Shown here: piece after piece, positions 9,201 to 12,920 of the stretch
Layout: every line of letters begins with the position of its first letter
How positions within the stretch are numbered: the first letter of the stretch is position 1
From: Clostridiales bacterium UBA3705
GTDB lineage: Bacteria; Bacillota_A; Clostridia; Oscillospirales; Oscillospiraceae
Length of the DNA stretch: 12,920 nucleotides
Assembly: GCA_002372735.1 (NCBI GenBank)
Contig: DFIE01000027.1
Span: forward strand, 3,198 to 16,117
Direction: 5' to 3'
Notes under the pieces: generated by a model
Database searches by the model: none
The model's input: the letters and a program-made list of their open reading frames with translations, nothing else
Told to the model about the DNA's origin: nothing
Program-made: the position numbers and the translations under genes

Positions 9201-11496
9201 TGCCGGGGTGGTTGAACTGGGAAACCACGGGCACAGGGTTGCCGGCCTCGTCAAAGGGGATGTACTTGGTGGCGTTGACGCCGGTGACCTCCGCGCCGTC
9301 GCGGGTGGTCTTGGCCTCTGCGCCGTCAACATCCAGGCCCTTTTCTGCGTTGGCCATCAGGTCGTTGTACAGCAGCATGCCGGCATAGCTGGCCTTGTCG
9401 TTCAGGGCCTTGTTGTTTCTGGAAACCACACCGTAGGTATTAAAGGTGTTGGTGTGGCCGGGGCCGCCGGACCAGGTCATCTCGTAGCCGTACATGCACA
9501 GGAAGTCGTCGTACTTCTCGTTGTACTCCTTGGCAGTGGCCCGGGCCTCCTCCCACTTGGTGGTGGAGGCATCAAGGGTCTTCAGCAGGGAATCCAGATT
9601 GTAGTAGCTGGAGGTGGTGGCGGTGGAGGTGGTATCAAAGTAGTTGGAGTGGTCGGTGACGATGATGAAGTCCATATCATCCACGCCCTGGGCATGCTCA
9701 TAGGCATCCTCCAGGGTGCCGGCGCCGTCGGAATACTCGGCGGTGTGGGCGTGGATCTGGCCGAAGTACAGGGTTTCGCCGCCCTCGCCCACAAAGAAGT
9801 TCCAGGTCTTGTTGACGGACTTGCCGTCGGCGCGAGTGATGGTGACGGCAACAGTGTGCTTGCCCTGGGCCAGCTCAGACGCGGGGGTGTAGGACAGCTT
9901 GCCCTCCGCAGCCGCGGCATCCACCTTGGTCTCGTCCAGCAGCATCTCAAACCTGGCGCCCTCGCCCACGTTGGCGTAGGTCACGGCAATCTCGGGCCGG
10001 GTCTGATCGCCGGTGGCGGAGTTGGCCGCGGGGAGGTTGGTGAGAATCAGGGGCTCGTCACGGATGTCCACGGTCAGGTCGGCGCTGTAGCTCTTGCCCA
10101 GGGCGTCGGTGACCGCAATCCGGATCGTCAGCTTCTTGCCGCCCTCCAGGGCCGCTGCGGGAACGGTAAAGCTGCCCTTCCGGATCTCCATGGTGGGCGC
10201 AACGTTCTGGAAGGCCTTGCTGTCCACCCGGTAGGAGGCAGTGATCTCGGTGGGCTCGCTGACGTCGCGAATGGTGAATTCCACAGCGCAGTCGGAGCCG
10301 ATGGCGGGATCGGGCTTCTTCAGCTCTACGCTGGGGTTCACTACATAGCCCTGGCCGTCCTTATCCTGCATGGGATAGAAGTTCATGGAGAAGAGCTCCG
10401 GGGTGCCGCTCTTGAAGGTCCAGCCGCTGAATACGTCGTCGAAGAACTCTACGCAGCACCTGCTGCCTCCGTAATTGGCGGCCACGTTGTACATGACATA
10501 GCCGCCGGCAATCTCGGTCAGAGTCCACTGGATGTAGCCCAGCTTTTCGTCCTCGGGCTTTTCGATGAGCAGCAGGGTCTCGTCGTTGTTGACCTTGCCG
10601 TTCTCGTCGGTGGTGTTCTCCGGCATGGCCAGATACTTGCCGTTGTTCTCAAAGGTGTAGATGGGCTCTGCGCCGGAATTGTCCACGGTGACGTTGAAAA
10701 TGAGGCCGCCGTCGGCAATGTCCTCGTAGGCCAGGGTATCGTTACTCTTTACCTTGGCAGCGGCAGCCAGCAGCGCAGGGGCTGCCACGTCCGCCCCGGT
10801 GGGCTGGCCGAAGACCGCCCGGGCGTAGCGGTTGTAAATCACGTACTTGCCGTTCACGGGCAGGGCGCCGGCAGCCACAATCTCGCCCACACGGCCGTCC
10901 TCATCGGCGGCGGTAGAGGCAATCTTGAACTGATAGAGGTTCGTCTGGTCAGCGCCGGTCTTGTCGGTCTTGTAGTAGCTGTAGGGGCTGATCTGGGAGC
11001 CGCGGTACTGCTCCAGGTACACATCTGCGCTGCCGTTGTACTTGTACTCGGCGTTTTTGATGTTGTACCAGCCGGCCTTTCCGGCCTGGTCGTCCATAAT
11101 GGTCCACTTGGAGCCGGTTTCCACCTGGTCGGTGAGCACCATCTGCTCCTTGGCGCTGCCGATGTCCTTGACGGTGAGATACTTGCCGCCAAGGGTCAGG
11201 AAGTAGTCGCTGCCGGTCTTGATGAACTTGACCACAGCAGTGCCGTCGGGCAGGCTTTTGATGCCGCTGTTGTCAGCGGTGGCGGCTTTGGCCGGGGCTT
11301 TGCCGTCGGCAAGGTCGAAGCCCATGACGTAGCCGTCGATGTTATACAGGACGCCGTAGCTGCCGTCGGCCGGAAGACCGTTGATAAACGTGGCAGAATC
11401 GCCAGATTCAACGGCCAGTGCCGTGGCCGGCAGCATGGTGAGAACCATGGCCAGGACCAGAAGGGCCGCCAGGGCTCTCGAGAAGTGCTTTCTCAT
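2764..11496 (-). CDS. Giant SLH-anchored surface protein: PHP-family metallohydrolase fused to 5'-nucleotidase
   Basis: Secreted 2910-residue protein. Signal peptide 1-28 (cut after ALA). Two beta modules (about 34-190, 205-370) and two Ig-like domains (385-572) lead to a CehA/McbA-like PHP hydrolase (573 to about 975) with metal motifs HAHT (H582, H584), TDH (D615, H616), H681, FNHPG (H763) and DNH (D826, H828). A beta sandwich (978-1085), a DUF4350/GATase-like domain (1087-1380) and two OB-like domains (1393-1485, 1495-1565) follow. Three SLH repeats (1613-1793) bind wall polymer. The 5'-nucleotidase has NDVH (D1810, H1812), GD (D1848), GNHE (N1880, H1881), H1996 and GHSH (H2025, H2027), plus a substrate domain (NGGGVRED at 2155, GGDG near 2290). 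The C-terminus holds three more beta modules around a FIVAR-like segment; no LPXTG. The ATG at 11496 has AGGAGG 8 nt upstream; the in-frame TTG at 11502 would leave 2 nt. Likely role: extracellular nucleotide/phosphoester hydrolysis. PHP substrate unknown. Confidence 0.9.
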   Translation of the reverse strand: MRKHFSRALAALLVLAMVLTMLPATALAVESGDSATFINGLPADGSYGVLYNIDGYVMGFDLADGKAPAKAATADNSGIKSLPDGTAVVKFIKTGSDYFLTLGGKYLTVKDIGSAKEQMVLTDQVETGSKWTIMDDQAGKAGWYNIKNAEYKYNGSADVYLEQYRGSQISPYSYYKTDKTGADQTNLYQFKIASTAADEDGRVGEIVAAGALPVNGKYVIYNRYARAVFGQPTGADVAAPALLAAAAKVKSNDTLAYEDIADGGLIFNVTVDNSGAEPIYTFENNGKYLAMPENTTDENGKVNNDETLLLIEKPEDEKLGYIQWTLTEIAGGYVMYNVAANYGGSRCCVEFFDDVFSGWTFKSGTPELFSMNFYPMQDKDGQGYVVNPSVELKKPDPAIGSDCAVEFTIRDVSEPTEITASYRVDSKAFQNVAPTMEIRKGSFTVPAAALEGGKKLTIRIAVTDALGKSYSADLTVDIRDEPLILTNLPAANSATGDQTRPEIAVTYANVGEGARFEMLLDETKVDAAAAEGKLSYTPASELAQGKHTVAVTITRADGKSVNKTWNFFVGEGGETLYFGQIHAHTAEYSDGAGTLEDAYEHAQGVDDMDFIIVTDHSNYFDTTSTATTSSYYNLDSLLKTLDASTTKWEEARATAKEYNEKYDDFLCMYGYEMTWSGGPGHTNTFNTYGVVSRNNKALNDKASYAGMLLYNDLMANAEKGLDVDGAEAKTTRDGAEVTGVNATKYIPFDEAGNPVPVVSQFNHPGKTFGNFGNFMGYTARRDDVLNLVEVGNGEGKVGGSSYFPSYEQYDMALAMGWHVGPTNNQDNHKGNWGDSNTCRDVVLTDDFSEIGIYRALDARRIYSTEDQNLEIYYELEANGETYQLGDIAPIDEDNQPDQVTFMLNISEPDNEKIDKVQIIGEGASVLKEFSVDAREFRENYTFNTKDAEGKLLSGYFYIKVVEDDGDIAVTAPIWIQESVPVAAELETSAAVAAQGVEENIIATLTNGSETEPVTLKAWTVTADGVVVKAETDLNKEVAPGSNEVLTVPYTPATTDPSATKTYTITVSFTFEFKGKTQTFQKEITETSYPPELMTYIGLDKGHTNFYVSGDYAGNEGSFIQICAERGIICEYIEAGKMTKENLAKYKAVVLTVPRVSDSVAPTVWTAEELDALKDYADNGGNIINLSKSDRYDYTEPGEGDQFDTYKYASANLSNLVNEAIGAKTRFVRGIVVDNDKKANEAYRINFAGKGLVGSHLFTTGIFASSNGEYQFYNGTGIVTLPGEEANVTTLIAPYPSTWISCYKGYPGHPGNYFTGSSFEPSYEEEGTVMAKKDEFSLVTYEDLAGGGFLVCAGACFISNYDLKVGTPANEQYENYGLVCNILDYIKNGDAAETITPIADVHKGKEEQQFTIRGWVTSNASDYDKDTAFFDCIYIQDETRGINAFPVSGYYYIGEEVEAHGAVTYYCGEIELNLSPDYDGSIKVVSNDLNVLAPKPVTCAQAMSDDNIGNLMQVEGKITEIHETAGVVDKIYVDDGSGEQALLFINSYIQKGSTALADAKVGMMCKGVGIGSRDVDENSGGADGAVGDLDPSLYIKRLRVRARDEILVYEDPCAQYEDVNRKSWYHEGIDYVVKNGIMNGMSPTTFAPNNTLTRGMVVTILYRLAGSPATTGSNPFTDVDLNRYFGTPVLWAVQNEITNGKSATSFDPNGSVTREQLATFIWRFARNQGYDVSARKDLSSFPDQADVSNFAKEPMQWAVAVGLIGGVAVSGVDYLKPRDNTTRAQVATILFRFSKMDVDNLNDLVILYTNDVHCGIDNTEESFGYAGLAAYKTQMEKTHNHVGLVDAGDFIQGEAIGSLSKGESIIKIMNKVGYEAATLGNHEFDYGVDNILKLVKQAAFDIVTCNWIYTGPEGNENAVDLDGYKLVSYGDVKVAYVGITTPESLVKSTPTYFQDAEGNWIYDFCNDKDGTKLYEAVQAEVDAARAEGADYVIALAHLGVDESSAPWRSTDVIRNTEGINVVLDGHSHSVIPSQSVANKKGEMVLLSSTGTKLANIGKLTIFKDGELRTELVSRKDFDGKDADVEAFAEALEAENEELLNQVVVENLPIDLTIANPNRLDASGNPIRAVRYQETNLGDVCADAYVAASGADIAFVNGGGVREDIKAGKVTFNHIIKVHPFGNELVVVEATGQQIVDALEMASRSVKLNEEGLPEGENGGFLQVSGLKYTIYTGTASTVTTDTSGMYSGVTGARRVGDVQVLDKATGEYAPIDLAKTYTLASHNYMLKEGGDGLNMFMKCKILRDGGMLDNEVLINYFNSDLFNTRLAEGLYSQWDGNCARITLSADEADAPVEPQPTEPEEVRYELTTELKDGDKVVIYHPTSSKAVTKVLSGKGVEGAQVTVAEGVLTRDAEGKAEVFTVKFTDETSFTLQAADGTYLTTAAKGNGMSMETEPNDYSLWNLKVLDAAEGTVAVYSTNASYNGTNKDQALEYYNDVITTYGWRDNNNAYLFQLYKEVKVEYGYQLKTALADGDKVVIYHPTSSKAVTKILSGKGVEGAQVTVAEGVLTRDAEGKAEVFTVKFTDETSFTLQAADGTYLTTAAKGNGMSMETEPNDYSLWNLKVLDAAEGTVAVYSTNASYNGTNKDQALEYYNDVITTYGWRDNNNAYLFQLYVYGEIKAETEVITTSLEAAIAEAKAVDAAKYTDETVAVLNGALADAEAILAKPGKTQTEVNAAAKALRDAIDGLIEKTVAVPGAYNLTTALKNGDKVIVYHPTSGKAMADTLSDNKVAAVNATVSAGVITAEQAGIYTVEYPEGNTESFYLKTTDGKYLTTGEGGNSMSLENAATDYSLWDLEVKDAAAQTVAIHSTKANHNGNTNQYLEYYNGFTTYGWRDNNSAYIFQIFTLLAEG
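3250..3460 (-). other. FIVAR-like helical segment between beta modules
   Basis: Encodes about residues 2685-2745 of the giant protein. The Ala-rich helical pattern (AKYTDETVAVLNGALADAEA, then TQTEVNAAAKALRDAIDGL) matches the style of FIVAR domains, found as spacers in cell-surface and glycan-binding proteins of Firmicutes and Actinobacteria. Assigned by pattern only. Confidence 0.65.
3481..3927 (-). repeat. Near-identical direct repeat, copy 2 (about residues 2524-2672)
   Basis: Partner of 3958-4404 at a period of 477 bp (159 codons). Over 3481-3900 aligned with 3958-4377 I count 10 mismatches in 420 bp, of which 9 are silent and one changes Ile to Val. Similarity fades at the ends of the unit (KTALADGD here, TTELKDGD in the other copy). 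Confidence 0.95.
3958..4404 (-). repeat. Near-identical direct repeat, copy 1 (about residues 2365-2513)
   Basis: First C-terminal beta module after the nucleotidase, joined to it by a Pro/Glu-rich linker (PVEPQPTEPEE). See the partner copy at 3481-3927. The module carries DGDKVVIYHPTSSKAVTK near its start and ALEYYND, TYGWRDNNNAYLFQLY at its end. Confidence 0.95.
10387..11397 (-). repeat. Two diverged N-terminal modules related to the C-terminal beta modules
   Basis: Encodes about residues 34-190 and 205-370. Both show the same order of landmarks as the C-terminal copies: (DG/NG)-x-Y-x-(V/L)YN, GKYL, a W-T or W-x-L strand, Y-N, an aromatic-rich EQY or EFF segment, and a closing YQF or NFY. 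The relation is judged by eye from spacing and motifs, not by alignment scores. Confidence 0.55.
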
Positions 11497-11504
11497 AAGC
11501 AAAT

Positions 11505-11510
11505 CCTCCT
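11505..11510 (-). promoter_or_regulatory. Ribosome binding site that fixes the start of the giant gene
   Basis: AGGAGG on the minus strand, 8 nt before the ATG at 11496. The in-frame TTG at 11502 lies only 2 nt away and is not a credible start. Confidence 0.9.
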
Positions 11511-11573
11511 TTTTGTTTTCTTTACAGTCCCCTGCCCCCCGCCGGGTATAGAGATACTTATAAAGTTACCTGT

Positions 11574-11602
11574 ATTTTAGCATATCGCCGCCGGAAATTC
11601 CA
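11574..11602 (-). promoter_or_regulatory. Probable extended -10 promoter of the giant surface-protein gene
   Basis: Minus-strand TG-C-TAAAAT (hexamer 11574-11579, TG at 11581-11582) is a good extended -10. At a 17-nt spacing the -35 is weak (TGGAAT, 11597-11602), as is usual when a TG extension is present. The resulting 5' untranslated region is about 70 nt. Confidence 0.6.
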
Positions 11603-11615
11603 CCCGAAGATTTTG

Positions 11616-11639
11616 AAAACCGGGGCCGCCGGTTTTTTT
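11616..11639 (+). terminator. Terminator-like hairpin between the divergent promoters
   Basis: AAAACCGG (11616-11623) pairs with CCGGTTTT (11629-11636) across a GGCCG loop. On the plus strand it runs into seven T (11633-11639). It lies upstream of both promoters, so it terminates neither neighbouring gene. It could stop antisense transcripts leaving the giant gene. The stem is short, with only four GC pairs. Confidence 0.4.
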
Positions 11640-11729
11640 CGTCAATGTCGGCAAAATTTCTGTAACAGATTTGTGAATTTTGTCAGATGCGCCCCGGGCA
11701 GGAATGGGCCCGGCCGCGGCAGTTTCGCC

Positions 11730-11758
11730 TTGACAAAAACGGCGATTTCGGTTAAAAT
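11730..11758 (+). promoter_or_regulatory. Near-consensus sigma-A promoter of the mgtE leader
   Basis: TTGACA (11730-11735), a 17-nt spacer and TAAAAT (11753-11758). Transcription should start near 11764-11766, exactly at a small hairpin (AACGGG 11765-11770 with CCCGTT 11778-11783). The mgtE start codon is about 205 nt downstream, leaving a long leader. Confidence 0.88.
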
Positions 11759-11764
11759 AACCTG

Positions 11765-11963
11765 AACGGGCTTGTCACCCGTTTGCCATCAATACTTTGA
11801 CAAAAAGGATGTGAAATTCCATGGACGCAGGCAGTAGCAGCGGCACATATCCGGGTCGAAGTTGCCCGGAACCGGCCCCCCGGCGTTCCATGGGTGCCGC
11901 TTCCCCGCTTTGAGCCCGGTGTGCGTCGACTGTTCCCCGCCTAACCAAAATCGGAACAGGAGG
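11765..11963 (+). promoter_or_regulatory. Structured 5' leader of mgtE, candidate metal-responsive RNA
   Basis: By-eye pairing gives a closing helix GACGCA (11824-11829) with TGCGTC (11922-11927). An inner helix AGCGGCAC (11839-11846) with GTGCCGCT (11894-11901) encloses two GC hairpins: CCGGG/CCCGG (11851-11855/11865-11869), and CCGG/CCGG (11872-11875/11880-11883) extended by GGAA/TTCC. A separate hairpin pairs CTGTTCC (11930-11936) with GGAACAG (11953-11959), whose 3' arm takes in the first two bases of the AGGAGG site (11958-11963). This is the layout of a sensor plus a translation-control switch. I do not find the conserved M-box blocks known from other mgtE leaders. The helices are visible; ligand and switching are inference. 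Confidence 0.5.
11821..11913 (+). CDS. Possible 30-residue leader peptide upstream of mgtE
   Basis: ATG at 11821 opens a 30-codon frame ending in TGA at 11911-11913. A plausible ribosome site, AAGGATGTGA (11805-11814), matches nine of ten bases of the ideal AAGGAGGTGA and leaves 9 nt between GGATG and the ATG. The peptide has no homology I recognise, but residues 16-22 read PEPAPRR, a run of Pro with an acidic residue followed by Arg. It lies inside the structured leader, so ribosomes translating it would open the closing helix. It may equally be a chance frame in a non-coding RNA, which its length and GC-rich composition allow. Confidence 0.25.
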   Translation: MDAGSSSGTYPGRSCPEPAPRRSMGAASPL

Positions 11964-11970
11964 TACCCCT

Positions 11971-12920
11971 ATGGCAGAACACACCATCATCATGGAGACT
12001 ACCCTGCGCAAGCTCCTTGGTGAAAAAAAGTATTCCACCCTGCGTGACATTCTTGTCACCATGAACCCCTCTGACATTGCCGCCATCTTTGACGAGATGG
12101 AGGAGGACCGGCTGCCCTTGCTCTACCGGCTGCTGCCCAAAGAGCTGGCCGCCGACGTCTTCGTTGAAATGGACCCCGACGCCCAGGAGCTGCTGATCCG
12201 CGGCTTTTCCGACTCTGAGCTGAAGGAGGTCATCGACGAGCTGTTCGTTGACGACGCCGTGGACATCATCGAGGAAATGCCCGCCACCGTGGTACGGCGG
12301 ATTCTCAGCCAGGCCGACCCCGAGATGCGCAAGTCCATCAACGAGATCCTGCGCTACCCCGAGAGCTCCGCCGGCTCCATCATGACCACCGAGTACGTCT
12401 CCCTGCGGCCGAAAATGACCGTGGCCGAGGCCATCACCCGGATCCGGCGCACCGGCATCGACAAAGAAACCATCTATACCTGCTACGTCACCAAGGACCG
12501 CACCCTGATCGGCGTGGTTACGGTGAAGGATCTGCTGCTGTGCGAGGACGACGACCAGACCATCGAGTCTATCATGCACCACCAGGTCATCTCGGTGAAC
12601 ACCCACGACGACCAGGAAGAGGTCGCCCAGATGTTCTCAAAGTACAACTTCATGGCTCTGCCCGTGGTGGACGCCGAAAGCCGCCTGGTCGGTATCATCA
12701 CCTTCGACGACGCGATGGACGTCATCGAAGAAGAGGCCACGGAAGATATCGAGATCATGGCTGGTATGACGCCGTCCGGCAGCAAGACCTATCTGAAGTC
12801 GTCGCCTTTCGACCTCTTCAAGCAGAGGATCCCCTGGCTTCTCCTGCTCATGGTTTCCGCTACCTTTACCGGCATGATCATCACCGGTTTCGAGAACGCC
12901 CTGGCCGCCCAGGTGGTGCT
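11971..12920 (+). CDS. mgtE: Magnesium transporter MgtE, C-terminus cut by window edge
   Basis: Mg2+-gated, Mg2+-selective inner-membrane channel/transporter that functions as a homodimer. The 316 codons visible cover the cytosolic part and the first membrane helix. The N-terminal helical domain spans about 1-130 (acidic, with repeated L-x-x-L-P and DDAVDIIEEMP). A CBS pair follows (CBS1 from ESSAGSIMTTEYVSL at 131; CBS2 with SIMHHQVISV near 195 and FMALPVVD, to about 256). The connecting 'plug' helix region comes next (DVIEEEATEDIEIMAGM, about 240-266), then the first transmembrane helix (about 287-308). The rest of the pore (usual family length about 450) is off the edge. The acidic residues at the CBS/N-domain/plug interface are those that bind regulatory Mg2+ in known MgtE structures. 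ATG at 11971 has AGGAGG 7 nt upstream; that site is partly paired in the leader hairpin, suggesting translational control. Confidence 0.95.
   Translation, partial: MAEHTIIMETTLRKLLGEKKYSTLRDILVTMNPSDIAAIFDEMEEDRLPLLYRLLPKELAADVFVEMDPDAQELLIRGFSDSELKEVIDELFVDDAVDIIEEMPATVVRRILSQADPEMRKSINEILRYPESSAGSIMTTEYVSLRPKMTVAEAITRIRRTGIDKETIYTCYVTKDRTLIGVVTVKDLLLCEDDDQTIESIMHHQVISVNTHDDQEEVAQMFSKYNFMALPVVDAESRLVGIITFDDAMDVIEEEATEDIEIMAGMTPSGSKTYLKSSPFDLFKQRIPWLLLLMVSATFTGMIITGFENALAAQVV

Noticed and set aside
11497..11502. In-frame TTG at 11502 as the start of the giant protein
   Set aside because: It lies 2 nt from the AGGAGG site; the ATG at 11496 has the proper 8-nt spacing and opens a standard signal peptide.
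2353..11580. A 3075-codon open frame on the plus strand opposite the giant gene
   Set aside because: It is in exact codon register with the minus-strand gene and stays open only because that gene uses no TTA, CTA or TCA codons. Its product is a Gly/Val/Ala/His-rich string with no domains, while the minus strand encodes clear conserved domains.
11809..11814. ATG-TGA start-stop pair in the mgtE leader
   Set aside because: It lies within the putative ribosome site of the 30-codon leader ORF and encodes nothing; no independent support.
11765..11963. Known M-box (ykoK) riboswitch
   Set aside because: The expected conserved stretches of that family could not be located by eye. This is a weak rejection that a covariance search should settle.
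11941..12606. Minus-strand frame of 221 codons opposite mgtE
   Set aside because: The opposite strand encodes the recognisable MgtE N-domain and CBS domains with a good ribosome site; the antisense product has no domain.

Overview
The window looks like a fairly GC-rich, Gram-positive anaerobe of the Clostridia, most likely an Oscillospiraceae-type gut bacterium. This is inferred from strong AGGAGG ribosome sites, a lipoprotein efflux adaptor, a very large S-layer-homology (SLH) surface protein and an MgtE magnesium channel. I saw no mobile element, CRISPR array, tRNA or rRNA.

Layout: positions 1-2594 (minus strand) hold an efflux operon read right to left: a lipoprotein adaptor, an ABC ATPase that overlaps it by 4 nt, and 2 nt further on a second, membrane-anchored adaptor cut by the left edge. 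A permease is expected beyond that edge. Positions 2595-2763 hold the weak operon promoter and a strong terminator belonging to the gene upstream. Positions 2764-11496 (minus) are one gene for a 2910-residue secreted protein. In order it has a signal peptide, two ~150-residue beta modules, two Ig-like domains, a CehA/McbA-type PHP metallohydrolase, a beta sandwich, a DUF4350/GATase-like domain, two OB-like domains, three SLH repeats, a complete 5'-nucleotidase, two nearly identical copies of the beta module, a FIVAR-like helical segment and a third, diverged copy. It is best read as a surface-tethered phosphoesterase that strips phosphate from extracellular nucleotides, and perhaps from nucleic acids.

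Positions 11497-11970 are a divergent control region: a promoter for the giant gene, a terminator-like hairpin, a near-consensus sigma-A promoter, and a ~205-nt leader ahead of mgtE (11971 to the right edge, plus strand). The leader folds by eye into a closed multi-helix element followed by a hairpin that takes in part of the mgtE ribosome site. It also holds a 30-codon ORF with a Pro/Glu run. I do not recognise it as the M-box riboswitch, and it is the best candidate here for something undescribed.

The three units are not obviously one pathway. The surface enzyme and MgtE both bear on divalent metal and phosphate use, but the divergent arrangement alone does not show co-regulation.
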